From contig BDSI01000002.1 in the NCBI GenBank assembly GCA_003117195.1, positions 899,621 to 963,620 of the forward strand: a DNA stretch of 64,000 bases. Direction: 5' to 3'. The stretch is from Eudorina sp. 2006-703-Eu-15 (taxonomy: Eukaryota; Chlorophyta; Chlorophyceae; Chlamydomonadales; Volvocaceae). Position numbers and translations under genes: made by a program. Numbering within the stretch: the stretch's first letter is position 1; the number at the start of each line of letters is the position of its first letter. This document shows, in pieces, positions 22,301-32,703 of the stretch. The notes below the pieces were generated by a model, which was not told the origin of the DNA, searched no databases, and was given only the letters and a program-made list of their open reading frames with translations.

Positions 22301-23860
22301 TGCTCAGCTTCGTACAGCAAGGGAGGGCTTCTGGGAGTGCGTTCATAAGAACGCGCGCGCACGCGTGTGATTGAGTGCGTTTGTGTTGAACCGTTGATGC
22401 TTGTGGGTCGCCGGGTTTAGATGGTGTGGCGTGGCGTGGCGTAGCAGCAGCTCATTCCGGATTTCGCTTCCCGCGGATACAAACGAGTTCACCCTGCGTG
22501 GTCAGATGCGCCTCGCAGGCTGGCCACCGAGGATCGGTTTGGTCGCGGTGACCCTCGACCCCACACCATGTCGCCAACGCAGGCCCTGACCCACGTCCAC
22601 GAGGCGGGCTACTTCCACCGTAGGCTGGACCCCACCACCATTCGCTGCTACCGCGGCGGGGCGGCCGGCGCGTTGTCAAGCGCGTGCCTGTCTGTAGCAC
22701 CGCCGTGCGGAAAGGTTGCTACTGCTTCACCTGCTGCTACAACAACGGCTACTGCGACTGCTATGGCTGCTGCCCCGGTGGAAGCCCTCCTGGAGCACAT
22801 CATCGCCTCAACAGCACTGGGGCGAATCCACTGCAAGGTCGCCGTACACCATCTGATGCCGATCGCGGGGGTATCCTTGGCGGCGACGACGCCAGTGGAC
22901 ATCCCCTCGACACCGGCGGCGTCGGCGTCGGCGTCGGCGGCGGCGGTGGTGGTGACCGCCTCCGCAGGTGCGTCCGCATGTCCACGTGCAGACCCATGGG
23001 TCGGCGGCGCCACGTCGAATCCCATCCAACGGCCCCTGGCGGTGCACAGCGGCCCCGGGCATTTCGTTACATCGGAGACCGGAGACACAGATGCGATCAA
23101 GACCAAGGCGACGTACTCCGTGGCCGCCGGCGGCCAGGCCGTCTCCGGGGGTGGAGTTCCTGGTGGCGGCGGGGGCGCCGGCGGCGCGGCCGTGGTACTT
23201 TGTGATTCCTCCCGGAATTTCTCCCAGGGCCTGTCGGCTAACACGGCTCGATGGGGCGCCGTCACCTACTTGGCCCCCGAGCTTTTGGCCGCCGCCGGCT
23301 GCGCTTCCCACAGCTCCGGTCTGCAGCCTCCTCCGCTTCCGTCCGCCTCCTCCTCCTCCGCCGCCGCCGCTGCTCCCAGCGCGGCCAGCGCGCCCATCTC
23401 CCCCTGCCCCTCCGACTGCTGCTGCTGCTGCTGCTGCACCTCCTCCATCAGCGCCTCCGCCGCCTGCTGCGGCGGTGGAGCCGCCGGGCCCGCCGCCAAC
23501 GTCTTCGCCTTCGGCCTGATCCTTTGGCAGCTCCTGGCTGGCCGGATCCCGCACTACGACCGGCATCCCGCGCAGATACTTGTGGCTCGGGCCACTGGGG
23601 ACAGCATCGACCGATCCTTGCCATGGCCAGAGGACGTGGGGGAGGACCTCAGGTGCGTGGGTGAGGCCTGCCTGCACAGCGACCCGGGGCAGCGGCCGGC
23701 GATGCGGGTTGTATCGGAAGCATTGGAGCGGGAGCTGCGGTCGGAGACGGGCTGTTGCCTCGATGTGCTGGCGCTTCACGGGTGTGCGGGAACCAGCGGC
23801 ATCGGCGGCGGCAGCAGCAGCAGCGGCATGTATGCCAGCGTGCGGGGTTGGGCGGGTTGA
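19398..23860 (+). CDS. TKL-type protein kinase with degenerate motifs (probable pseudokinase)
   Basis: Five exons with matching phases: 19398-19712, 19850-20039, 20366-21071, 21213-21744, 22583-23860 (about 1006 aa). N-lobe strands read PNHIVYKAVLNDGTLISVRVN, with Arg where the ATP-binding Lys should be. HPHLCRTVSV resembles the alphaC-beta4 loop. A long Pro/Gln-rich insertion follows. Beta5 and hinge are restored across a splice (LTEWYDSGSLHANLR). The alphaE/catalytic loop, also across a splice, is ALTHVHEAGYFHRRLDPTTI, so HRD is HRR. The DFG position reads CDSS. The APE region is YLAPELLAA, helix F is NVFAFGLILWQLLAGRIPH, and RPAMR lies near the end. Three catalytic signatures are altered, so catalysis is doubtful. 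A run of seven Cys comes from a TGC repeat. The start at 19398 is the first good ATG after transposon debris; an upstream exon cannot be excluded. Confidence 0.75.
21072..21212 (+). other. 141-nt in-frame intron of the kinase gene
   Basis: The segment is bounded by G|GTGCGTG and GTACAG, its length is divisible by three, and it has no stop. Removing it joins LTEW to YDSGSLHANL, the expected kinase hinge; keeping it would insert 47 residues there. Splicing out is therefore preferred. Confidence 0.55.
22188..22250. repeat. Dispersed repeat copy A (in a kinase-gene intron)
   Basis: A GTTGCATAA(T/C)CCC(G/A)TACCTGT(A/G)CAACTACCCATAC core is followed by GCCCAAGGGC. The same block, with scattered mismatches, recurs at 25127-25185 in the same orientation. 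Confidence 0.8.
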
Positions 23861-23934
23861 GCGGTGAAGGGAGGGCGGCGGCGCGGGGAGGGAGGAAGGC
23901 GAGGGGAGGGGAGGGTGCTGTCTCGAAGGATAGG

Positions 23935-23939
23935 TGTAA
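23935..23939 (+). terminator. TGTAA polyadenylation signal of the kinase gene
   Basis: TGTAA lies 75 bp behind the stop codon, a normal distance for green-algal genes. Confidence 0.6.
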
Positions 23940-25126
23940 GGACGATTCTGCGCATTGATTCAGGCACATATGGAGAGTGGAGCATGGCGTGTGAGAAGGA
24001 GCGAGTGTGGCACAGCGGCGGTCGTTGTGGTGGCGGCAGGGCGGTGGCGTGTACAGCCGCGGAGCTGGCGCGGCATGTCGGCCCCGCCCCGTGCGGCTGT
24101 TCGGTGCGAGAGGTCCCGCTGATGGACTTCTCTTGCGTTGAAGTACGATGCGGGTGTGGTGAGCTTGGGCGCACGACCCTCCAGCGCGACATTCGGGCCC
24201 ACTGGCTCGCTGGCTGGCCAGATTTCTCAAGTGCGTGGCCTCGGATAATTCATTATGCATGAACTGTGAAACAGATTATTCTTTTTATCCTTAGCAGAGC
24301 AGCTCTTCCAAATGTGAATGCCAGAGCTGGTGCGTATTGTGGGCTGAGCACAAGGGCTAGGGTTTCATCTTATTAAATCTTCATGAGATCAATTTTTTTC
24401 GCAAAGCCATGGTACTACTAAATCCGGTCCTGCCAGTGGGATTGCTGAACGGGGAATGGGGAATGAGGCATTGATTATGCGTAGAAGTTTATGGTTGGTA
24501 GTTGTTTGGGAGCACGGAAGTTTCGAGGTGTGAATGGGTGGATGGCAGGCAGGTTACGACATTGGGTGCGGTGTTGAGCAGCCCACACATCATCTTGACC
24601 GCATAAAATGGGAGAGTACGACAACGTGGTGCAGTACGGGATGCCAGTGCATACGGCATCCCAGGATTTGGAAACTGACAGATCCGCTTGGCAAACCAAA
24701 CCGCAAACCCAACCGCCCCGCCCACCACTGCCTTTTCAGCGATCGCATTCGAGGGGGCCCCGGTGTGGCGGGCGCTGTACGGCGGCGATAGCGCGCGGAG
24801 TTTTCCTCGTTTGTATGCGTCGTCCTAATATGCACGCGAAGAGGCCATTTGGGTATAAGTCGCCGTTGGTAGTGCCCAAGGGAGACGTCCTGTCCTTGTC
24901 ATACCCGTATCGTGAGGACGGCCGACCCGATCCGGGTGGTGAGTTGGGTCGGGTCGGGCAACGATGCTGAGTGATGCGGCTTTGCATCGCATGGATTGGA
25001 ATGGTACGGCATGAAATGGCAAGTGAGGTACGGGCGTACGGCGTGGTTTTGGCCGGCATGGCATAAAATGTAGGTGTCTGTGAGTGAGTGAGACTGTGTG
25101 TGTGTGTCTAAACATGGTTGGGGGTT

Positions 25127-25185
25127 GCATAACCCCATACCTGTGCAACTACCCATACAAGCCGAAGGCCCAAGGGCCCTCAAAG
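25127..25185. repeat. Dispersed repeat copy B
   Basis: Second copy of the block at 22188-22250, about 90% identical by eye over about 60 bp, then diverging. Confidence 0.8.
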
Positions 25186-25901
25186 AACGCCTAAAACGTG
25201 CTTGACGCTGCACAAGCAAGGAAAGGGAGAGTACAGCCGTCGAAGGGGGACGATTGAGTTGCGATTGGGTTGCGATGGGCCCATATACGCTCCAGGAGCC
25301 TTGCTGTGGGTAGGTAGTACCTGTCTTGTGGGCATCCGTCTCGCGGGTGTCTGCCGTCTTCTTGTGCCCCCGCGAGGGCTCGAGTGCGCGTGTTCGTAAG
25401 CAGGAAAGGGGCATGGCTGAGCCCGGAAAATGCCCGGAGTAATGCCCCTGCCCAACCCGAAGCGACATGGAGGATTCTATATCTGCGGACGAAAGATGAG
25501 CCGGCGGCAGAGCTGCGGGGGCCGGCGCTTGTAGGCGGGCGCGCTGAGGCTTGGGTGAGCTTATGTCGTCGCGTTTGCCCGCCGGTGCGGGTACGCGGCC
25601 CAGACGCACGTCGAAATGCTGCAAATTTGTGCGATGGGCGCGTCGCTTATCTGTCCATTGGATTCATGCGCGAAACACCTGCTGTGTGAAAATGGAGGCC
25701 TGTGCGTGTTTTTGTGTGTTACATATCTTAATGGGCGTGACACTGGTTAAGGGCTGGTAGCCCAGCCCTACTATCTCCCGGATGCTGGGAGAGAGAGGCG
25801 TTACGGGTCTGTGTCCCCCAACGCTCTCAAGCAACCGGGCGCGCGCCTGAGCCCCGTTCTGAGCAAATGGAAGACCGGCGACAGCCCCAACGAGGGATTG
25901 G

Positions 25902-25969
25902 GCCCATCCTGAGCCCATCCTGGGCTCATCCTGAGCCGATCCTGGGCTCATCCTGAGCCCATCCTGAGC
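25902..25969. repeat. Short minisatellite, CATCCTGAGCC/CATCCTGGGCT units
   Basis: Six or so 11-bp units alternate between CCATCCTGAGC and TCATCCTGGGC and end at GAGCGGGCTG. The alternation makes the array partly self-complementary. Confidence 0.85.
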
Positions 25970-26790
25970 GGGCTGCGCCTTGCAGCAGCCCGCTGTTCAA
26001 TCTCCTCAAATCCGTGCAGCACCAGGGACGCGGGAGTGCGTGTGTGTGTGTGTGTCCTCTCGAAGGCGAGGAATGAGTGCGCGATCTGCGTGGGCACGGC
26101 AGCTTGCGTGTGTGTGCGCGTGTGCGTTTGTTAAAAATGGAGTGCGTTCGAGTTCGAGGAAGTCCGCCGGAACCAACCCCTGGATTCACGCAGGCGCAGG
26201 CGGAGGATCGGATGCAGGCATGGGATCCAGTGTACTGCACTCCGGGGTAGGGCTGGGGGGCACCTAACCTGTTTCTGATGTGCCTTATCATCGGATGGGC
26301 AGGCCAGGGCAAATCTGTGCAATCAACTGTTCATTGGTGTCGACAGGGCGTTTTGCGAATCAGCGCCCCGTTTTGTGACGGTCGGTGTCTGTGCGACTGA
26401 TTGCGGCATCGTACGTCATTGGTTCGTTCTCGTTGGCGCCCAACAGAGCCGGTTTGGCTGCCTGAGCCGCTGACGCCGGCTCCTTCGAATCGCCTTCGCG
26501 TGAGGCTGCCGGCACTTCTTTTGAGGAAAGGGTGCTGATGCACCTCGTGTTAGATGTACCCATCAGTCGAAGTGCGCGCTTCGTGCGTTAGAACTGTATC
26601 AGCAATGTATGCAGCGCTCGCGCGGCGTCGTACAGGTGTATGATGTACGACAGCAACAGCGGTACGACACACGATCCGCACGATGCGGAGCACGCACCGG
26701 CGTGCCGCAGAAGCGCGTTGCCGCGGGATCGTGAGGGCGCGGGTGTGTCGTGCGTACGTAGCGGGGCGGTGCTGCGGGACCCTCGCCTCT

Positions 26791-26834
26791 AGTGAATGAA
26801 TGAACGTTACAGCGGACCCCAAAGGGATCAACGG
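26791..26834 (-). repeat. ATTC-tailed dispersed repeat end, copy 1
   Basis: Reads, on the minus strand, as a block ending in GTAACGTTCATTCATTCA. Apart from the last tail bases it is the exact inverted complement of 35812-35855. Short tetranucleotide tails are typical of SINE-like retroposons. Confidence 0.8.
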
Positions 26835-27019
26835 TGTATACCAGGCCAGTGTTTCGGGGTTACTTATGCCACAGGCACAATTGCGTGTACCCAGAATAGG
26901 CACGCGTGCGTCGTTAGGTGAGGAAACGCACGAATGGTGGTGGTTGGTTATCACGACGAGATGCGTTTTCTACGGGGCCCCCGCGGTGTGTGTGTGTATG
27001 TCTGTGTGTGTCTGTGCTT

Positions 27020-28427
27020 GTAGAAGCGACATGACTCCTTTCATGGTTCATGTTGTCAATGTACGAAGAAGCTGCGTTTCAAGGATATTTGTCCGCCGTT
27101 GGATGATGGCATCCGTGGCCAGTTCCCTTCCTGCTGGCTGCTGCGATCGACCTTTTCATGAAGATTGTATGGGCTCCAAGTGCCAGTCGGATCATGTTCT
27201 GGAGGCGGATTCATACACGGGAGCATATGCTCTCTCACGGCTTTAAGCGATGGGAAGTGACACGGCGAGGTGGTGGATTCTCCGGAGGTTAATCGGAGGT
27301 CCCAACACGTCGCCGCCGTGTTCATCTCCATCCTGATGGCTAAGGGTGGCCAACTCGCGCCCAGGCATGCTCTGTCTGTTTCGGGGGCCCCCTGCGCCTC
27401 CCGCGGCACAAACGTGAGCTCTCTGGCCCCTTGCTTTTAGGCTTGGCATTGTACGCCACCAACCTATCGATTCTGCAGATAGAGCTGGGGACTCGAATGC
27501 AGCATGTATTTTATACCATCATGTGCGCACGGACTTGCCGTATTTCTCCGTACAAGGAGTGGTAGTACGACATCGTGTTCCAGATGTGCGGCGCGGTTGT
27601 TTCCGGTTGCCCGTGGGATTTTGCACTGTTGTCAATGACGTTACAATTTGCACATGGGGGCGTGGAGGGAGGGAGGGTTGACCCGCGAGTCTGGTTCCGC
27701 TGCCATGGCCCTTCTGGGCGAGGGCTCTGCCAGCTGCCGGACCTCACGCCTGGCCTGGGGGTGCCGGAAAGTAAGCAGTGGAATGGAGCTACGCAGGTGC
27801 TGGGAAGTGGTGGTGGCGAGCGAGGGCGAGCGCCGCCGGCGCTTCGCGGGTGGGGCCAGAGGATTCCGGTCAGGCGGTTTGCCGGCAAGTGCCCCTAGAT
27901 AGATCGATGCCGGCGGTAGGTGGCTGTCAGCACTGCCGGCTATCGATCCGTCGGTGCAGCCCAAAGTGCGGGGATGATGAACTGGGAGGGGCAATTCCGG
28001 CGAGCCGCAGGCCGAGGCGTGTCCAGCTCCCTCCCTCTGGCCCGCGGGTCCTTCCTGGTGAGGGGGCCCCCGGCGGTGCTTGGATGTATGTACCAATACC
28101 AATACCAGTACGAAGGCGGCGCTCCTCTGTGGCTGGAGGTGACTTGCGGGATACTCGCTGTTGGACCCCTCCATCCCACAGGGGCCACACTCACTGCAAC
28201 GCGCCCAGAGGTGTCAGAGTTGCAGCTGTTCACATGTACTGGCGCCGTGCGACAAATAAATAATATTCTCCCATTTCACCGTTGCTTGAGCACGCACAGC
28301 GCGTATTCATTCGTTGTCGGCTTACATTTCGCATTCGCCTTTGGTAGCTGGAGCGGGAGGTTCAGAAGGTGTTTGACCAGGCGTCCGGGTTGCTTGACTG
28401 GCCAGGAGCGCCGGCCTTAGCGCGCTG
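27020..28427 (+). other. Unresolved protein-coding traces (possible decayed membrane-protein gene)
   Basis: Plus-strand segments read like protein but could not be joined without stops or poor splice sites. Examples: MYEEAAFQGYLSAVG, stop, then HPWPVPFLLAAAIDLFMKIV (27058-27290); QHVAAVFISILMAKGG with a good donor AAC|GTGAGC (about 27302-27413); ALYATNLSILQIELGTRMQH after a CTTTTAG acceptor (27441 on); and LEREVQKVFDQASGLLDWPG ending TGA at 28427. Hydrophobic stretches suggest a membrane protein. It is either a pseudogene or a gene whose exons I failed to phase. No family is assigned. Confidence 0.25.
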
Positions 28428-29481
28428 TTGAGACAAAGACGCCCTGCAGCAAGGAAGGAAGGACGGAAGGAAGGAAGCCGGTAGCTATCACGATTTTGGC
28501 TGCATGAGTGTGTTTAGAGAATTGATTGGCTGCCCACGCGTCAGTATGTGCGAGGCGGCGGTTGCCGTGTGCCACAGCATGGTTGGTTTGGCTCTGCAGG
28601 AGCTTTGCATGTCCAGCGTGCTCGCGGCGGTGAGAGAGCGAGGTATAGAATCAGATCGAGCATCGAGGGAGCGGAGGGAGAGAGGGACAGCGACGGAAGA
28701 TCGGCCCCCGCCTGGGGCGATGCATGTATCGTACCGGCCAGAGGGCAACATTGATTTCACTGTTATGCATGCAACCGGGCGGCCACGAGGTGCACGAAGT
28801 TGCGCTTTGCGGTTTACGGATTGCGGTTGCCGGCGGCGTCCGCACCTAGCGCCCTGCCAGCACACGTGGGGTCCTGCGCGTACATACGTACGCGAGGTCG
28901 CTTTCATTACCTCTTGAGCTTGGATGTGGGTCGAAGCTTCGTGTCGGACGCCGAAGTGCCGCAATTGTGCCTAGGTAAGGCCGCGAGGTCAGGTTTGACC
29001 GGCAGATAGGCACGATACCGGGCGCCTCATGACATTCAAGAAATTTTCGGGGTTTGGAAGTTCCGAACCCCCTTCTCTGCATTAACTGCATGGGTTCGTA
29101 TTGAGTTGGTATGGGGTCGTGTAATTATACCGCCGCAAGGCGCCGCAGCGCGCGCAGTGCGCACGCATACGCCCGTTTTGAAGTGTCTTTAGACGCAGGC
29201 AGAAAAACTTGGGGCTTCGTCGAGTAACTCAACCGTCAGCACGACGTCACGGGACCAACTGCGGCAGTACGACGTTACAGCACCAACCGCTAACAGTGTC
29301 CAGGTTGTACACAGCAGGAAGCAAGGTACAAGCGCACAACACAGCCCATTAAAACATACTAACGATATTTGCATTGTGTGCCATGAAGTTGTTTGCGTAA
29401 GCGTAAGGTTATCTTCTACTTTCCTCATCTATGACCTTTGTTCATTCTCTGTGCACACAGACGTCAGCTCGGCATTTTCAA

Positions 29482-32400
29482 ATGAAGTGCTGGGAAATAT
29501 GGATTTTCTGTCTCATGTTATTGACGTCGGCATCTGCTCGAAAGTGGACACCTGAGAGCTACCCCAACCCAATGAAAGATGTCGGGAGCTGCGGACGGCG
29601 AGGAGTCAGTAGTTGGGTATGTGATCCAGATGGAGTTATTTCATACGAGTCAGCGAACGTCGTTGAGGGCGTCATAAAGAAGATTTATGCCGGACAGCCA
29701 CCCTACGCGCTCGGGCCCTGCGGCGGTTTGGGCCTCAAAGGCTACCAGGTACGCACATAAGCGCCATGCAGTCAGTCCACGGCCGTGTGACAGGGCCGGC
29801 GAGTTCCAAGAACATAGGCGACGTGTCCCAAGTTGCCCAAGCTGCGCGAGAACTCCTGATGTCCCTTCTGGCGGCCGCAATTGCCCCATGCAGGTCGCTG
29901 TGGCGCTGATGCGGAAGATGCAGTACAGTGGCGATGCCGCAGCGGCCGCAGATCAGTTCGCCCGCTTCCTACACGATCGTTGGGGCGTTGGCGACGCATC
30001 CTGCAACAACGGCGTCGTGCTGCTGGTCAGCATCGATGATCGGCAGATCTTCATCTCAGCGGGCTCCGGAACCACCCACCTCCTCACCTACGACGTGCTG
30101 GGTGACATCATCAGCGACGTCCGCCCCTCGCTCCGAGACCAACGGTGGGTCGCCCACGTACCCACAGCCGCGTACCCACAGCCAACGTACCCACAGCCAC
30201 GAATCCACACCTCGAGATCTCACCCCTTGCCCACAGGACAGTGCGACAGCGTTAAGCATCCGACACAGCTTAGCCCTCCACATACACGCACGCACCCAGC
30301 ACGCACACACGAACCTGCCAAATAACATGTATCTACACCCACCCACCCACCCACCCACCCACCCGCTCACCCACGGCCCGGTTTCCCCCCTAATGATACA
30401 CCTTCACCGCTCAGGTACAACGAGGCGGTGGAGCGGGCGGCGGTGGACATCGGCTTGGCGCTGGCCGGTCAGCCCGTGCAGCCCGAGGGGGGCGGCAAGG
30501 GCCGCTGGTGGGAGGAACTGACGGGCCTTGCCATATTCGGGACGGTGGCGGGCGGCATCATGTTCTTCGCGGCGCGTGACAGCTTCCGGAAACGCAAACG
30601 CTACCAGGTGCGCGGCGCCAGCCGAGTACCGGCCCCGGCCGAGAACCGGCCCCGGGCCCCGGGGTACGCGAACGAGGGCGCTTGCGAGGGGAACCGGGGG
30701 AGGGGAATGGCGGTCCTCAGCCCGGCGAGGGGTTGCGGCGGATGTGGCGGAAGAGTTGTGTGGCGCGCGCGCGCGTCAGGATACCCTTCCTCGCGCAGTG
30801 TTCCTTCCTTTCCCCACCTCTCGCGCTCCTCTCCAGTGCTGTTCTCTTTTGCTTGCAAAGTCGTTGCCTTTCCGAGGTCGCTTCCGGGCGTGCGCGGCGG
30901 CCATCCGCTGCCATCCGCTGCGTCCGCATCCGCGTCATAGCAGCCGACACAACTCATGGGACAGGCACCGCCCCCGGTGCTCTACCGAGTTGGTAACACC
31001 ACCCCGCCTGCCTTATTTCCCCTGCGTCCCGCAGGACTGCAGGTCCAAGCTGGAAAAGCTCAAGCGTGACCAGGCTGCCTTACGCAGCAACACCTACAAC
31101 CCCACCTCCTGCCCCGTGTGCCTGGAGGATTTCACGGAGGACGTCAACGGCGTGAGCTCCCCGCGCACGGGCAGCGCCGCGCCCAGCGACGAAGCGGGCA
31201 CCGGCGCCGCCGCCGCCGCCGCCGCCGCCGCTGCCGCTGCCGCCGCTGCCGCTGCCGCCGCTGCCGCCACCGGTGGCGACCTGCAAATGGGCGCCGCCGC
31301 CGGCACCGCCCCAAAGCCAAAGCTCTCTCTGAAAGAGGAGGACGACGAGCTCCGAAAGCCGCTGATGTCGTCCGCGAGTGGCGGCGCTTCGACCGCGGCG
31401 GCGGCGGCGGGGGCCACGGGCGGGTACGCCGGCGGCGAGACTCCGTCGGCGCCGCCGATGCCGACGGCCGCGGGCGCGCCGGCGGCGCCGGAGCCGGCGC
31501 CTGCGGGCCGACAGCCCCCGACGCAGCGCCGGCCGCTGGTCCTTCCCTGCGGCCATGGGTTCTGCGAGCCCTGCATCACGAAGTGAGTAAGAGCGGGCAC
31601 CGATTTTGTCTACACTTACGCGCTCTTAGTAATTGAAATCAGGGACGCTTTCATCTTGTGACCCACGTGCGGAGTATTTTCCTGGACTTTTGCTGCTGCT
31701 GCCACTTTTATTGCTACTGCTGTTGCTACTGGGATGAATGGATGAACGTTACAGCTACTTGTGCTACGTGCCAGGTGGCTGGAGCAGAAGAAGATCACCT
31801 GTCCCATATGCCGCAAGCCTTTCGACGAGGACGACGCGCCGGCGTCGGCCGACCCGCGGGACACCTCAACGCCCCGCCCGCCGCGGCCCGACCCCACCCA
31901 ACGCGGCACCAACGACCGGTCCGATGCCGCCGGTCCGAGCGGCAGCGGCGCCGGGCCGTCCTCGGGCCAGAGACCCCCTTGCAGCGTCGACGACGATTAT
32001 ACCGAGTACTACACCCCCGGGTCCATGTACGGCGGAGGGTCGGTGCCGCGGCTGCGGTTGCGGTGGGGTTCCCGCCGGCGGCCCATGCGGCTGCAGGAGG
32101 ACATGCTGGTGGCGGAGATGCTCTTCCGGCTGCGGCAGCTGCAGCGGCAGCACCCGGACTACATCAGTCAGGGCATGCTGCACAGCTGGGAGCAGGACCT
32201 GCAGAATGGTGAATGCCGGGCTGGGTAGCTGAGAGGGTGGGTAGCTGAGAGGGTGGCGGAGGCGCTGGCTGGAGGCGCTGGCTGGGTAGCTGGCTGAGCG
32301 GCTGCGCGGTGGTGGTAGGGGTAATGGCAATGCACCCTAGGGCGTTTCCGGGGCGAGCCCCCCGCCTCCTGGTCAGCCGCGAAGAAACACTGCCTGCCGA

Positions 32401-32703
32401 GCCGCCGGTGGGATACGCCGCGGTGTTCGTTTCTCCCGTTGAGCATACCGTAAATCCTGACCCCTGCCGCCCCTCTGGGCGCCCTGTTTCCCGCCCCTGG
32501 GGCCCATCTTGAGTTCTTAACACACCGCCGGGGCACGTCCGACTCCCGCAGGCCGCGAGTTCAGCGCCCAACAGCTCCGGCAATTCCAGCTCAACGACCC
32601 GGCGATGCGGCGCGAGCTGGCCTACAGCGGCAGCTCCGGCACCGGCGTGCGCTTCGGCGGCGGCTCCAGTGGCGGCGGTGGCGGCCGCGGCGGCAGCTGG
32701 TGA
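29482..32703 (+). CDS. TPM-domain (TLP18.3/MOLO-1 type) membrane protein with C-terminal RING finger
   Basis: Exons 29482-29748, 29894-30144, 30415-30607, 31035-31582, 31775-32208 and 32552-32703 (TGA) give 614 aa in one frame. MKCWEIWIFCLMLLTSASA is a signal peptide and decides the start. The TPM domain follows (about residues 20-200): WTPESYPNPM, CGRRGVSSWVCDPD, a GDAAAAADQFARFLHDRWGV helix, CNNGVVLLVSIDDRQIFISAG and LTYDVLGDIISDVRP. One membrane segment is near 208-226 (LAIFGTVAGGIMFFAA) with a basic stop-transfer. The RING ligands are C263, C266, then CGHGFCEPC (409-417) and CPIC (429-432). The C-terminus is Gly-rich. Topology suggests a lumenal TPM domain and a cytosolic RING with E3 ubiquitin-ligase activity, which is inference. 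TPM domains otherwise occur in plastid Psb32/TLP18.3 and worm MOLO-1. A TGTAA follows at 33063. Confidence 0.85.
31152..31526 (+). other. Splice-site-flanked in-frame segment inside the RING (optional intron/exitron)
   Basis: This 375-nt Ala-rich segment starts GTGAGC directly after GGC and ends ACGCAG directly before CGC. Both borders are phase 0, the length is a multiple of three, and there is no stop. Removing it shortens the C266 to third-ligand spacing from 142 to 17 residues, a normal RING spacing, and leaves 489 aa. Its own content (polyAla, then LSLKEEDDELRKPLMSS) looks protein-coding, so it may be retained in some transcripts. Confidence 0.6.

Larger units (their letters stand above)
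23861..29481. other. Intergenic region with repeats and unresolved coding traces
   Basis: After the kinase poly(A) site, only repeats are clear up to about 27.0 kb: copy B of a dispersed repeat, a CATCCTGAGC minisatellite, short (TG) tracts and an ATTC-tailed repeat. 27.0-28.4 kb has protein-like segments described separately. At 28455-28478 a (GGAA) tract occurs. I see nothing supportable between 28.5 and 29.4 kb. Confidence 0.35.
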
